Of a stretch of 64,000 nt of DNA, positions 8,706 to 18,694 are shown one piece after another. Below the pieces are notes generated by a model. The model searched no databases. It worked only from the letters and a program-made list of their open reading frames with translations, and was not told the origin of the DNA. Made by a program: the position numbers and the translations under genes. Origin of the DNA: JAEXOD01 sp964652025 (GTDB taxonomy: Bacteria > Bacteroidota > Ignavibacteria > Ignavibacteriales > Melioribacteraceae). The stretch's first letter is position 1. Each line of letters opens with the position of its first letter. The stretch lies in contig CAZYZX010000001.1 of NCBI GenBank assembly GCA_964652025.1, positions 434,001 through 498,000 on the forward strand, read 5' to 3'.

Positions 8706-9463
8706 TCTTTTTTTCTCCACTTAATTAATTCTACAGTAATGTTTCCTATTATTACACTTAATTTTGCGTAAACAGGAACTTTATATTTGTCTTTAGTAAA
8801 CCAGCCTTCAAAATCACCGGTTAATCCGAATACGCCAGTAAAATCTGCTCTACCATTTAATCTTGTCGTTGCAATTTCGTATTTTACAGCATCTATTTTT
8901 ATTTTTTCTTCTTTATCCAAAAAATTTATATATGTTTTTTCTTTCTGTTCATTAATAAAACAATGTACTGTTTCAGAGTGTTTATTTCCAGATTTTACTC
9001 TTGCATAGTAAAATAAAGATAATCCATCATTAAAATGGTGATTTAAATCACATGTAGAGTCTATTTCTACATTATAAGGCACTAATGTACCTTTTTTTAC
9101 AAAAATTTTCCCTTTTTCATAATCAAATCTATGTTCTGTAAATCTATAATATTCCTTTGTTCTATGTGTAGCTTTAAATAAATTGCTATAATTCCCAATA
9201 TTATAAAAACTTTCATAAACTTCATGTAAATCTACAAAAGGTAATGCATCATTACTATTAATATATACCATCGTTCTATAAATCGTTTGTCCATCTATAA
9301 CTTTTTTTTCTAAAACCTTAAATTTTATTTCACCCAATTTAATAAAAGTATACTTAACAGAATAAACTAATTCTTCGCCAATTTCCCACTCAAAATTTTC
9401 TTGAGCACTTAAATTTAAGTTAATGAAAACAATAATATAAAAAATTTTTAATAAAAATTTCAT
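8687..9463 (-). CDS. DUF3108 exported protein
   Basis: 258 residues with a signal peptide (MKFLLKIFYIIVFINLNLSA, cleavage probably before QENFEW). The mature protein is a beta-rich DUF3108 domain: GEELVYSVKYTFIKLGEIKF near the start, HRFDYEKGKI in the middle, and GLTGDFEGWFTKDKYKVPVY near the end. The family is periplasmic or outer-membrane associated with no known reaction. Placed between the CtpA protease and the gamma-CA-like gene. Confidence 0.85.
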   Translation of the reverse strand: MKFLLKIFYIIVFINLNLSAQENFEWEIGEELVYSVKYTFIKLGEIKFKVLEKKVIDGQTIYRTMVYINSNDALPFVDLHEVYESFYNIGNYSNLFKATHRTKEYYRFTEHRFDYEKGKIFVKKGTLVPYNVEIDSTCDLNHHFNDGLSLFYYARVKSGNKHSETVHCFINEQKEKTYINFLDKEEKIKIDAVKYEIATTRLNGRADFTGVFGLTGDFEGWFTKDKYKVPVYAKLSVIIGNITVELIKWRKKDWTPPR

Positions 9464-9473
9464 ACAACTAATT

Positions 9474-11006
9474 TTATTTAAAGTATTTTAATGCAAAATT
9501 AATCTCTGGATCATTCAAGGTTTCGACTAAATATCTTCCTTTTTTACCCCAAAACTTATTTGCTAAAGTCGATTCAATTCTATTTATAATTATTTCTTTA
9601 TTTTTTATAATTTCATTTGGATTTAATTCTTTATCTGTTTTTTTTGCAAACTGTAAAAATTTATTAAACAATATATCAGAAAATATAAATTTTTTATTAA
9701 AATCATCAAGTGTTAAATAATATTTATCCAATTCAGAAAAATCCTTGTTTTCATAAATAAATTTATTAAAAATATTATTTTTTAATAAATCTAAAAAGGT
9801 CTTATCATATTTTTTAAAAGGAATTACCACGTCTGGTATTATTCCCATACCGCTAAATACTTTTTTACCTTTAGATGTAAATTTAAAGGAATGAGAAGAA
9901 TCAATTTTATTAATTTCATCAACTGAATAGTAGTTTAATAAATTTTTATAATCCCTTTGTATAAATCTGCCTGAAGGAGTGTAATATTTTGCCAAAGTAA
10001 TTCTAAATTCGGAATTATCATTAAGTATAAACGATTGCTGCACAAGTCCCTTTCCAAATGTGTTGTGTCCAATAATTAACCCTCTATCCCAATCTTGTAT
10101 TGCCCCAGCTACTATTTCGCTTGCAGAAGCTGAACCATTATCAACTAAAACTATTAATGGCATTTTATCAGTTTCATCTTTTTCTGTAGAATAAAAATCT
10201 TTATTTATTTCAGAGTTTCGTCCTTTAATAGATACTATTAATTTATTTGGTGGTAAAAATAAATCGCTAACTTTTACTGCCTGTTCTAGATATCCCCCAG
10301 GGTTATTCCTTAAATCTATTAAAAATTTTTTGGCTCCTTGTTTTAATAAATCAGAAATGGCATTTTTTGTTTCTATGTATGTATTATCAGAAAACCGTAT
10401 AATCTTTATATAGCCAATATCTTTTTTTAATAATGAATAATAATCTACAGAGTGTAATATTATCTCTTCTCGTTTTACTGTAAAATTCATTAAATCTTTT
10501 GAATAACTACGTAAGATAGTTAAATTAACAACACTATTTTCATTTCCTCGTAAAAGGCTAATAATTTTTTCTGTACTTAATCCTATTATGTTTTTGTTAT
10601 CAACTTTAATAATTTTATCACCACTTATTATTCCTACCTTATCAGAAGGACCAGATGGCATTACAGAAATTACGTTTAGAGTATCATTTATTAAAGTAAA
10701 TTCAATTCCAATCCCAACAAATTTACCACTCATTTCTTCATAGTAAGTTCTATACTCTTCAGAAGTTAAATAACCAGAATGTGGATCTAATTTACTTAAT
10801 ATACCATCAATAGCTTTATTAGTAAGAGTATCTATATTAATATCATCGATGTAATATTTATTAGTAATTTCTAATATTTCTGTTAATTTGTTAGAATTAG
10901 TATATATTTTATTATTAATAACAGCATTTTTAATGTTATTATAATAATACCCTAGTATTAACGCAAAAAGAAATAAAACTATTCTACTGCTAAAAATTCT
11001 TTTCAT
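9474..11006 (-). CDS. S41 family C-terminal processing peptidase
   Basis: CtpA/Prc-type periplasmic serine protease, 510 residues. Order: N-terminal membrane anchor (residues 5-20), helical region, PDZ domain (about 90-175, with KVGIISGDKIIKVD), then the catalytic core. The Ser/Lys dyad is visible: Ser in DNGSASASEIVAGA (about 294) and Lys in TFGKGLVQQS (about 319). It trims or degrades periplasmic and outer-membrane proteins at their C-termini. Its ATG overlaps the stop of the Wzi-like gene (TAATG), implying translational coupling. The symbol ctpA is plausible but the subtype is not certain. Confidence 0.93.
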   Translation of the reverse strand: MKRIFSSRIVLFLFALILGYYYNNIKNAVINNKIYTNSNKLTEILEITNKYYIDDINIDTLTNKAIDGILSKLDPHSGYLTSEEYRTYYEEMSGKFVGIGIEFTLINDTLNVISVMPSGPSDKVGIISGDKIIKVDNKNIIGLSTEKIISLLRGNENSVVNLTILRSYSKDLMNFTVKREEIILHSVDYYSLLKKDIGYIKIIRFSDNTYIETKNAISDLLKQGAKKFLIDLRNNPGGYLEQAVKVSDLFLPPNKLIVSIKGRNSEINKDFYSTEKDETDKMPLIVLVDNGSASASEIVAGAIQDWDRGLIIGHNTFGKGLVQQSFILNDNSEFRITLAKYYTPSGRFIQRDYKNLLNYYSVDEINKIDSSHSFKFTSKGKKVFSGMGIIPDVVIPFKKYDKTFLDLLKNNIFNKFIYENKDFSELDKYYLTLDDFNKKFIFSDILFNKFLQFAKKTDKELNPNEIIKNKEIIINRIESTLANKFWGKKGRYLVETLNDPEINFALKYFK

Positions 11007-12646
11007 TAGATTTTTATTTTTGTATTAAAAACAAATATATTTTTATAATTAAATTTATTAAAAGTATTGTAATTGTAGTTATATATTAATTCAATAAAAT
11101 TATTTTTTATAAATTCAAAATTTAATTGTAATAGAATGCTTTTAATATTTTTTTTATCACCATCTAAAAATTTTACATATTCATTATCGTTTGGTCTATG
11201 ACCAACTAAAACAGACCCTCCAACATTTTTTATTAAATTTCCATTATTATTATAAACATTATTACCATGTTCTCCATATGTAAACATACAAGTAAATTCT
11301 AAATTGGATTGCAAATTATGTTGATATTTAATATTTATCATATGACTATTAGGTTCAATATTATCATTTAGTAAAAAATTTAGGCTTGTAAAATTATTAT
11401 ATGGAATTCTGTGAGAAAATACATAAGGTTCAATTCGTATGTATTGCAAAGTTATAAAACTGGGTATATACTTTTCCAAAAGGTTAATTTTTAATCCAAA
11501 GTCCCACAATAATTGATTACCATACCATTTTTTACCAATTTTTCCAAAGTCAATATCATCAATAAAAATAGTAAGATAATAAGATAAACCCTTTAATGCT
11601 TGTCCATTAATATCAAAAAACAGGGCTGAGTTATCTCTATCTTGATTAATGTGTTCTATACTTTTATAAAAATTAAATGGATTTAAATAACCTAAATCGA
11701 TGCTTCTATTTCCATAAATAATAAACTCTCCTAAGCCAAAATTAAATTCATCAGCTATTTTAATTCCAAATCTATGGTAAACTAAATATTTATCTTTTAA
11801 GTTATGCAATTCACCCCATAAGGAGTCATAATGAACTTGTGGTCTATCTAATAATTTACCATGTATGTATGAAAAGTTAAATATATTATAATTTAATGTA
11901 AATTTAAAGTAATCTAAAGGAGGTGCATTATTTCCTAAAAATGGCTTTAAAGTTCCATATCCTAAATTTATTCTATCTCTACCAATTTTAAAGCTATAAT
12001 TTGGTTTTTCAAAATAGAGGTAACCTTCAGTATCATCAAAATAAGAGTTAGCTCCTTGATAAGCAGGATTTAAATTGGCTTTATAATTATATCGTAAGTT
12101 TTCAAAATTTAAAGCTAAATTTTTATTGCCTTTATATGTTCCATTTGTTCCTCGTAAAAAAAAGCCTAAATTATTAATATATCCTTTTATTTCACCACCA
12201 AAATTAATAATGTTTGCTTTATCTTTTTGCGATATTAATAAGCTATTATTAGCAGTTAAATTTATAAAAATTCCATTTTTTAGTGAGTCTATATAGTAGT
12301 AAAAAGATTTATTAGAATTTATTAAATCCTTATTATTTTTATTTAATAAAGAATAATAAGTTGAGTCTGAACCATTAATAAAAAAATCGAACTCAAATAA
12401 TAAATCTTGTAAAATTTGTTTATCGGTAGTATTTAAACTATTTTTATTTTTGGATAACTCCAATAAAAACGATACTACTTCGGAATTAGATTTTGGGATT
12501 TCGAAGGGATTGTAATTTGCTATGTATCCGGCAGAGTTTAATCTTTCTAAAAACTTATAAACTTTATGGTCAATAGGCACAAAGCCAGGTTTTGTAAAAA
12601 CCAAAATTGGTGAAATAATAAAAATAAACAATATTTTTTTTAGCAT
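11006..12646 (-). CDS. Wzi-like capsule assembly outer-membrane beta-barrel
   Basis: 546 residues with signal peptide (MLKKILFIFIISPILVFTKP). The N-terminal segment (VPIDHKVYKFLERLNSAGYI...NPFEIPKS) followed by a helical section and then many alternating beta strands ending in an aromatic terminal strand matches the capsule-assembly Wzi family common in Bacteroidetes/Ignavibacteria. Motifs: KIGRDRINLGYG, and LGYLNPFNFYKSIEH near residues 320-335. Wzi in enterobacteria binds capsule polysaccharide at the surface; in FCB bacteria the role is unproven. Coupled by TAATG both to the upstream glycosyltransferase and to the downstream protease gene. Confidence 0.75.
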   Translation of the reverse strand: MLKKILFIFIISPILVFTKPGFVPIDHKVYKFLERLNSAGYIANYNPFEIPKSNSEVVSFLLELSKNKNSLNTTDKQILQDLLFEFDFFINGSDSTYYSLLNKNNKDLINSNKSFYYYIDSLKNGIFINLTANNSLLISQKDKANIINFGGEIKGYINNLGFFLRGTNGTYKGNKNLALNFENLRYNYKANLNPAYQGANSYFDDTEGYLYFEKPNYSFKIGRDRINLGYGTLKPFLGNNAPPLDYFKFTLNYNIFNFSYIHGKLLDRPQVHYDSLWGELHNLKDKYLVYHRFGIKIADEFNFGLGEFIIYGNRSIDLGYLNPFNFYKSIEHINQDRDNSALFFDINGQALKGLSYYLTIFIDDIDFGKIGKKWYGNQLLWDFGLKINLLEKYIPSFITLQYIRIEPYVFSHRIPYNNFTSLNFLLNDNIEPNSHMINIKYQHNLQSNLEFTCMFTYGEHGNNVYNNNGNLIKNVGGSVLVGHRPNDNEYVKFLDGDKKNIKSILLQLNFEFIKNNFIELIYNYNYNTFNKFNYKNIFVFNTKIKI

Positions 12647-13374
12647 TATCTAACTTCGTCCCAAATTCTAGATTTAGATTTTTTTAATAAAACTACATAA
12701 ATACTATTAATTAACCAAGTAAATAAAAGTTTAAAGTGCCCCATTTTTCTATATCTGCGAGGTGATTCGTAAATTATTGTCTTCCTATCAAAATAAATTT
12801 TCCCCAATTTTCTTACACGTTTAAAAAATTCAAAATCCTCTCCTGCTATTATATTTTCATTATATCCTTTTAACTTGTCAAATATTTCAGTTTTAATAAC
12901 ATTGCATTCTCCTCTCCCCATTCCAACGCCAATTATATTTAGGGAGTGAAAATAATTATTATAAAAACTTTGAAATATCTTATCAATCAATTTAGATTCT
13001 TCTGGAAAAACTTCTACTTTGCAAGTATAAGCTATATATTTACCATTTAGTACTTTTTGCTCAATTGTTTTAAAAAGGTTGAAAGGGTTTTTTATAATCG
13101 AGTCACCACTTAAGAAAACTAAAATCTTACCAGAAGCTAATTCTCGCCCTTTGTTTCTGCCCATTGCAATAGTTTGTCTAAAATTATCTTTATGTACAAT
13201 AATTTTATCTGTAAACATTTTAGCAATATTTACAGTGTCATCAACACTGCCACCATCTGAAATTATAATTTCATAATTAAATTTAGATTTAAGATTTTCA
13301 TCGTTTAATTGTTCTAAAATTTTTGGTAAAAGTTTTTCTTCATTTAAAGTAGGAATAATAACACTATAAATCAA
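12646..13374 (-). CDS. Family 2 glycosyltransferase
   Basis: 242 residues, GT-A fold. Seen: SVIIPTLNEEKLLPKILEQL, the nucleotide-sugar DGGSVDDT motif, FLSGDSII in the DXD position, and the GEDFEFFKRVRKLGKI motif near the active site. One probable hydrophobic segment near residues 215-232 (LLFTWLINSIYVVLL). Acceptor unknown; a lipid- or surface-glycan role is suggested by the adjacent Wzi-like barrel. The start is TTG with GGAG 7 bases upstream. Confidence 0.88.
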   Translation of the reverse strand: MIYSVIIPTLNEEKLLPKILEQLNDENLKSKFNYEIIISDGGSVDDTVNIAKMFTDKIIVHKDNFRQTIAMGRNKGRELASGKILVFLSGDSIIKNPFNLFKTIEQKVLNGKYIAYTCKVEVFPEESKLIDKIFQSFYNNYFHSLNIIGVGMGRGECNVIKTEIFDKLKGYNENIIAGEDFEFFKRVRKLGKIYFDRKTIIYESPRRYRKMGHFKLLFTWLINSIYVVLLKKSKSRIWDEVR

Positions 13375-13387
13375 ACGTATCTCTCCA

Positions 13388-14338
13388 TTAATAACAGAAT
13401 AATAAAAACTCGGTTTTAGGTGAAATTTTGATACCTGGTAGTGGTAAATGGAAATAATTTAATGTATTTTTAACAAATTGACCAAATTTACCAGGAATTG
13501 GTATAGCTTGCCAGTCTATATCAACTGATATAAAAATATTTCGTGTACCACCACCTCTTCCATCTAAATCTTTTACCCCCATACCTGCAGAAAGCATTAA
13601 AAAAGAAGGCCAATATTTTGCAATATCCTTAGGCAAAAGTTCTTTCATTCTAAAACTTAACCAATAAACCTGTCCTTCATAATCATCGCTTATATTTCCA
13701 TCTTTATGTTTTCCATTTCTGTAGTCTTCGGATGGATAATAACTAACACGGGGTTGAAAATTTCTAACAAATGGAAAATAATATTTAGAGAGATGATATG
13801 AAGCACCTAAAAAATCTGCTCCAAAATCACCTGGGCTAAACCCCCATTGTGCTCCATATCCATCTTCTATTTCAACAAAAGTTTGAAATAAAAAAGCACC
13901 AAGAGAAGAAATGATAGCAGTTTCTTCTGGTGGTACATTTGCAGCTTCTAATGCAGATGATAATCCATGTGCCTCTATAGCTGTACCATAAAAATGACCG
14001 ATTTTATCAATCCAAAGTGCATATTCCCAATCATTAATAATCCTAAATTTGGATGAACGGTCATTTTTCCACCATGCGTTATAATTATATAAGTGTACTG
14101 CTACACCAATCCCAATTGCTACACCACTTACAGCATATAAAATAGGTTTATTTATATCTTCCCCACCATATGGTTTAAATTTGTAAGCTGTATGTAACAT
14201 ACTAATTGGTAGCTTACTTTTATTAGTATCTGGTTTAGTGCTTGTAAAAGATGAATCTGACACTAAAACAGTTTGTGCATTATTAACATTATTAAAGTGT
14301 AAAATTATTAACAATGCAAATATAATAATCGTTTTCAC
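13388..14338 (-). CDS. DUF2279 (YfiM-like) exported protein
   Basis: 316 residues with signal peptide ending near NNAQTV. The core contains DKIGHFYGTAIEAHGLS (about 118-134), FVEIEDGYGAQWGFSPGDFGAD and FLGASYHL, the conserved His/Asp/Glu-bearing signature of DUF2279. One or two hydrophobic segments (LYAVSGVAIGIGVAVHLY; IISSLGAFLFQTF) suggest membrane association. Function unknown. It starts 1 base after the lysS stop region and sits upstream of the glycosyltransferase. Confidence 0.75.
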   Translation of the reverse strand: MKTIIIFALLIILHFNNVNNAQTVLVSDSSFTSTKPDTNKSKLPISMLHTAYKFKPYGGEDINKPILYAVSGVAIGIGVAVHLYNYNAWWKNDRSSKFRIINDWEYALWIDKIGHFYGTAIEAHGLSSALEAANVPPEETAIISSLGAFLFQTFVEIEDGYGAQWGFSPGDFGADFLGASYHLSKYYFPFVRNFQPRVSYYPSEDYRNGKHKDGNISDDYEGQVYWLSFRMKELLPKDIAKYWPSFLMLSAGMGVKDLDGRGGGTRNIFISVDIDWQAIPIPGKFGQFVKNTLNYFHLPLPGIKISPKTEFLLFCY

Positions 14339-14339
14339 T

Positions 14340-15845
14340 TTATTTTTCCGGTCTCATCAATGGGAATAATATTACATCTCTAATAGAAGGTTGATTAGTT
14401 AAAAGCATAGTAAGTCTGTCAATTCCTATTCCTAACCCAGCTGTTGGAGGCATTCCGTACTCAAGTGCTTTAATAAAATCTTCATCTATCTGTTGAGCTT
14501 CATCATCACCTTCAGCACGTGCTTTTGCTTGAGCTTCAAAGCGCTCTCTTTGGTCAATTGGGTCGTTTAATTCGCTAAATGCATTACAAATTTCTCTTCC
14601 TAATACAAATCCTTCAAATCTTTCTACTATACCTTCTTTAACTCTATGCTTTTTAGCTAAAGGTGATATTTCTAATGGATAATCTACTACGAATGTTGGT
14701 TGAATTAATTCTGGTTGAATTGTAACCTCAAACAATTCATCTATTAATTTACCTTTACTTTCACCACCTGTTAATTTTATGTGGTGTTTTTCGCATTCTT
14801 TTATTAACTCTTCTTTTGTGCAATTAATAATGTCTAAACCGGTTCTATTTTTTAATTCATCAACCATTGATACTCTCTTCCAAGGACCCTTAAAGTCAAT
14901 TTCATAATTTTCAATCTTAAATATGGTTGAATTATTAATTTTTAATGCAATATGTTCAATCATTTCTTCAACAAGATTCATCATCCATTCATAATCTTTA
15001 TAAGCAACATATAATTCCATCATTGTAAATTCTGGGTTATGTGTTTTGTCCATACCTTCATTTCTAAAATCTTTGGATATTTCGTAAACACCTGTAAAAC
15101 CACCAACTAATAATCTCTTCAAATATAATTCATCAGCAATTCTTAAATAAAGCTCCATGTCTAACGTGTTATGGTGGGTAATAAAAGGACGTGCAGAAGC
15201 ACCACCATATAAAGGTTGCAAAACAGGGGTTTCAACTTCTAAATATCCTTTAGAATCTAAGAAACTTCTCATTCCAGAAATAATTCTACTTCTTTTTACA
15301 AAAACATCTCTTATTTCGCTATTAACAAATAAATCTACATATCTTTGGCGATAACGCAATTCTTTATCAGAAAATTGGTCAAATATAACTTTATTACCAG
15401 CTTCATCAATCATCTCTTTAGCTATTGGTATTGGTCTTAATGATTTAGCTAAAAGTTCTAACTTTTTAGTATGAATAGAAATTTCGCCTGTTTTTGTTTT
15501 GAATACAAAACCTTCTACTCCAATAATATCTCCAATATCCAATAATTTAAACAAATCATATTTTTCATTTAAATCATCTTTCTTTAAATAAATCTGTATT
15601 TTTCCTTCATCATCTAAAATATGTGCAAAAGATGCTTTTCCCATTCTTCTTATTGCCATTATTCGTCCTGCAATACTTACATCTTTTCCCTCTAATTGCT
15701 CAAAGTTTTCTTTTATCTCTTTACTTTTTGCAGTTACATTATAGCTGTAAGCAAATGGATTAATCCCCATTTTTTTTATTTCTTCCAATTCTTCAAATCG
15801 TCTTTTTGTTAAAATATTCATTTCTTCATTAAATAAGTTTTCCAC
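14340..15845 (-). CDS. lysS: Lysyl-tRNA synthetase, class II
   Basis: Charges tRNA-Lys. 501 residues, normal length. N-terminal OB-fold anticodon domain (55-150), then the class II core: motif 2 FRNEGMDKTHNPEFTMMELY and motif 3 GLGIGIDRLTMLL near the C-terminus. Interior residue blocks SGMRSFLDSKGYLEVETPVL and YLRIADELYLKRLLVGG are typical. Located 15 bases downstream of dacB. Confidence 0.98.
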   Translation of the reverse strand: MENLFNEEMNILTKRRFEELEEIKKMGINPFAYSYNVTAKSKEIKENFEQLEGKDVSIAGRIMAIRRMGKASFAHILDDEGKIQIYLKKDDLNEKYDLFKLLDIGDIIGVEGFVFKTKTGEISIHTKKLELLAKSLRPIPIAKEMIDEAGNKVIFDQFSDKELRYRQRYVDLFVNSEIRDVFVKRSRIISGMRSFLDSKGYLEVETPVLQPLYGGASARPFITHHNTLDMELYLRIADELYLKRLLVGGFTGVYEISKDFRNEGMDKTHNPEFTMMELYVAYKDYEWMMNLVEEMIEHIALKINNSTIFKIENYEIDFKGPWKRVSMVDELKNRTGLDIINCTKEELIKECEKHHIKLTGGESKGKLIDELFEVTIQPELIQPTFVVDYPLEISPLAKKHRVKEGIVERFEGFVLGREICNAFSELNDPIDQRERFEAQAKARAEGDDEAQQIDEDFIKALEYGMPPTAGLGIGIDRLTMLLTNQPSIRDVILFPLMRPEK

Positions 15846-15860
15846 TTTTAACTCCTAAAT

Positions 15861-17366
15861 CTATTTTCTAGAAAAATTTATTAATCTAATTATTGCTAAA
15901 TCTTGCAAATATTGCGCTAAAGAAGATGGTACTAAAAAATTATTAACAACAATAGAAAATACAATAGGTTCACCCTCATTAGTTGTTAAATAACCAGATA
16001 TAGCTGAAACTCCATTTAAGAGACCCGGTTTAGCTCTTACGTTATTTTCTGCAATTGTGTTTTTTAATCTATTTTGTAAAGTCCCATCTCTACCAGCTAT
16101 CGGAAGTGAATTATAAAAACTTTTATACATTGAATTATGATACATGTAATATAGTAAGTTTACTATTTGTTTTGGAGTAACTAAATTTAATCTACTTAAT
16201 CCAGAGCCATCGCTTATTAGCATATTATCTAAATTTATTCCCATTTTTTCAAATAATTTTCTATAAGCTTTTACTCCATTTTCAATTGTTCCAAAACTGT
16301 TAATTTCATAACCAATAGTTCTTAATAGCTGTTCTGCATAAAAATTATTACTATTTTTATTTATCTCTTTAATTATTTCCTTTAAAGGAACTGATTTATG
16401 CTCAAATAGTTTTTTTGTTTCACTATAATCTATTTCGTGTGCTTCTCTATCAGCATCAATAGCATATCCTTGTAATTCAATGTTATTTTTTTTAAGTATA
16501 TTTTCAAATACAGAGATAAAATATTCTGTTGGGTCATCTACTGTAAGATATTCTGTAATTAAATTTTGATTTTGAGATATAGTTCCCTTAATAGTAACAA
16601 CATCATTTTTACGATTTTTAATTATTTGTATATCGTTTTTATCATTATTATTTACGGTAACAACTTTATTTAAAAAGTAAGTATTGTTTAATCTAGGTTC
16701 AATTGTTAAAGATGCGGGTAAATCATTAGAGGTTGGTTTAATATAGATATTAATTAAATTATTATTAAAGCTTAATGCACCTGCTGGAGCTGAAAACCAA
16801 GAATATTCATAGTCTTTCATCCAACCAGTGCCATAGCCTTTATCGTCAAAGGCGTTATCATCACCTAATAAATTTCCTGTAATTTTAGTAATTCCTTTAA
16901 TCTTTAAACTATCGCACCAAGCATTAAATATTGTATCTATATTGCCAGGTATAAATCTATTAGATATTGTAGGATCCCCAGAGCCTTGAATAATAAGATT
17001 ACCGTATAAAGTACCTTTGAAAATATCACCATCTGCGTAAATTCTTGTTTTATATTTATAATCTTCACCTAAAAGTAATAAGCCAGCAGCAGTAGTAAAT
17101 AATTTAATTGTACTACCGGTAATAAAAAGCTTATCTGTATTACGCTTATAAATTACTTCACCAGTTTTAAGGCTTTTAACGTATACACCCCAAAATGCAC
17201 CGGCAAAATTATTGTCATTAAAAATATCATCTAATTGATTTCTTAATTCATTTATAGGATTGGTGATTGTTTTATTTATAATTAAGGAGTCTGATGACTT
17301 AGGTTGAGCATCAATAATGTAAATTATAATAAAAAATAAAACTAAAAATACGTTTCTAAATGTCAT
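15861..17366 (-). CDS. dacB: D-Ala-D-Ala carboxypeptidase/endopeptidase, PBP4 (DacB) type
   Basis: Periplasmic S13-family peptidoglycan hydrolase. I start it at the ATG at 17366 because this gives a clean signal peptide (MTFRNVFLVLFFIIIYIIDA); a longer frame would only run deeper into the upstream gene. About 501 residues. Active-site motifs: SxxK in GSTIKLFTTAAG (about 82-87), SxN as NSNNFYAEQLLR (about 338), and SDGSGLSRLNLVTP. The third motif, normally KTG, reads KPG in RAKPGLLNGVSAISGY (about 445), which could weaken or alter catalysis. Overlaps the pseudouridine synthase gene by 11 bases. Confidence 0.9.
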   Translation of the reverse strand: MTFRNVFLVLFFIIIYIIDAQPKSSDSLIINKTITNPINELRNQLDDIFNDNNFAGAFWGVYVKSLKTGEVIYKRNTDKLFITGSTIKLFTTAAGLLLLGEDYKYKTRIYADGDIFKGTLYGNLIIQGSGDPTISNRFIPGNIDTIFNAWCDSLKIKGITKITGNLLGDDNAFDDKGYGTGWMKDYEYSWFSAPAGALSFNNNLINIYIKPTSNDLPASLTIEPRLNNTYFLNKVVTVNNNDKNDIQIIKNRKNDVVTIKGTISQNQNLITEYLTVDDPTEYFISVFENILKKNNIELQGYAIDADREAHEIDYSETKKLFEHKSVPLKEIIKEINKNSNNFYAEQLLRTIGYEINSFGTIENGVKAYRKLFEKMGINLDNMLISDGSGLSRLNLVTPKQIVNLLYYMYHNSMYKSFYNSLPIAGRDGTLQNRLKNTIAENNVRAKPGLLNGVSAISGYLTTNEGEPIVFSIVVNNFLVPSSLAQYLQDLAIIRLINFSRK

Positions 17367-18066
17367 ATTCTTTTTTAATACTATCAATAATCTTTTTTTC
17401 AATGTTAATGTAAGTCCCTTCTTTAATATCAGGTAAAATAAAATTACCAAATCTAATTCTTCTTAAAGATTCTACATGATATCCAAGTGCCTTGAACATT
17501 TCTTTTACAAAGTGATAACGACCTTCGGTTGTAACTACATTAATAACCCTATTTGATTTTTTGTTTGATATAGTTATTTTCTCAAATACACTTCTTTTTT
17601 TATCTAAATAAACACCAGTAAGTAATTTTGTTTTATCTGTATCACTTAATTCTCTATCAATTTTTACAATATACTCTCTTTCAATTTTATGCTTTGGGTG
17701 CATAAAAATATTTGCAAAGTCACCATCATTTGTTAATATTAATAAACCTGTGGTATCTCTATCAAGTCTACCTATGGGAAAAATTCGTTTGTTTGTTTTT
17801 ATTAAATCAATTACAACCGGTCTATTTTTTTCATCAGAACGGCTAGTAATAAATCCTTTAGGTTTGTTAAGTAAAAAATAAACTTTCTCTTCTGGCTTTA
17901 TCTTTTCCCCATCAACTTTAACAATATCTTTAGTTGGGTCTATCTTAAATGAAAGTTCTGTTACAGTTTTATCATTAACTTCAACACGTCCAGTAATTAT
18001 TAATTCTTCAACTTTTCTTCTACTATCTACTCCAGACTCTGCAAGAAACTTGTTTAATCTAATCAT
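17356..18066 (-). CDS. Pseudouridine synthase, RluB/RsuA family
   Basis: Modifies rRNA uridine to pseudouridine. About 236 residues. S4 RNA-binding domain at the N-terminus (IRLNKFLAESGVDSRRKVEE) and catalytic domain with the nucleophilic Asp in GRLDRDTTGLLILTNDG (about 98). The start at 18066 gives the canonical S4 beginning; an ATG at 18090 would add 8 residues and has a GGAG, though only 1 base away. Placed directly after scpB, an arrangement (scpA-scpB-rluB) that is widespread in bacteria. Confidence 0.93.
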   Translation of the reverse strand: MIRLNKFLAESGVDSRRKVEELIITGRVEVNDKTVTELSFKIDPTKDIVKVDGEKIKPEEKVYFLLNKPKGFITSRSDEKNRPVVIDLIKTNKRIFPIGRLDRDTTGLLILTNDGDFANIFMHPKHKIEREYIVKIDRELSDTDKTKLLTGVYLDKKRSVFEKITISNKKSNRVINVVTTEGRYHFVKEMFKALGYHVESLRRIRFGNFILPDIKEGTYINIEKKIIDSIKKEYDI

Positions 18067-18694
18067 TTGTTGGGTCGTCTTCTGTTTCATTCTCCACTAT
18101 CTCTTCAATTTGGTTCATTAATAATTTTCTTTTTTGCTCTTGAAAATCAGCATCTTGCATAATTTCTTCAATTTCTCTTGGCTTTGGTAAATCCGATAGT
18201 TTATTTAATCCAAAATAAATTAAAAATGTATCAGTTGTTACATATAATAAAGGCCGTCCTATAGTTTCAGCTCGACCTTTAATAGTAATTAAATTTTTTT
18301 CTAATAAAGTATTTATCATGTAATCAGAGTTCACTCCTCTAATGGCTTCAATCTCTGGTTTTGTAATAGGTTGTTTATAAGCAATTATAGCTAAAGTTTC
18401 AAGTGCAGCTTGACTAAGTCTTCTGCTACTTTTTTCTGAAGATAAATAACCTACATATTTTGCAAACTCTGGTTTTGTAGCAAACAAAAATCCATTAGAA
18501 ACTCTAATTATATTTATCGAAATATCATTTGTTTTATATTTTTCATTTAATATATTAACAGCAGTTTCTATTTCTTCTTCTCCTATATCCTCTCCATCAA
18601 TTTCTTTAATTGCTTTCGAAATTTCTGTTGTTGTTAATGGTTCTTCTGCAGAAAATATTAATGCTTCTATTATAGGTAAATAAATATTATCCAT
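18059..18694 (-). CDS. scpB: Segregation and condensation protein B
   Basis: Kleisin-associated winged-helix subunit of the SMC condensin. 211 residues; two winged-helix domains (5-75 and 95-165). Typical blocks: LPIIEALIFSAEEPL, LSQAALETLAIIAYKQPITK, IEAIRGVNSDYMINTLLEKN, and IGRPLLYVTTDTFL. The acidic C-terminus (EEIVENETEDDPTND) is common. Overlaps scpA by 8 bases. Confidence 0.97.
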   Translation of the reverse strand: MDNIYLPIIEALIFSAEEPLTTTEISKAIKEIDGEDIGEEEIETAVNILNEKYKTNDISINIIRVSNGFLFATKPEFAKYVGYLSSEKSSRRLSQAALETLAIIAYKQPITKPEIEAIRGVNSDYMINTLLEKNLITIKGRAETIGRPLLYVTTDTFLIYFGLNKLSDLPKPREIEEIMQDADFQEQKRKLLMNQIEEIVENETEDDPTND

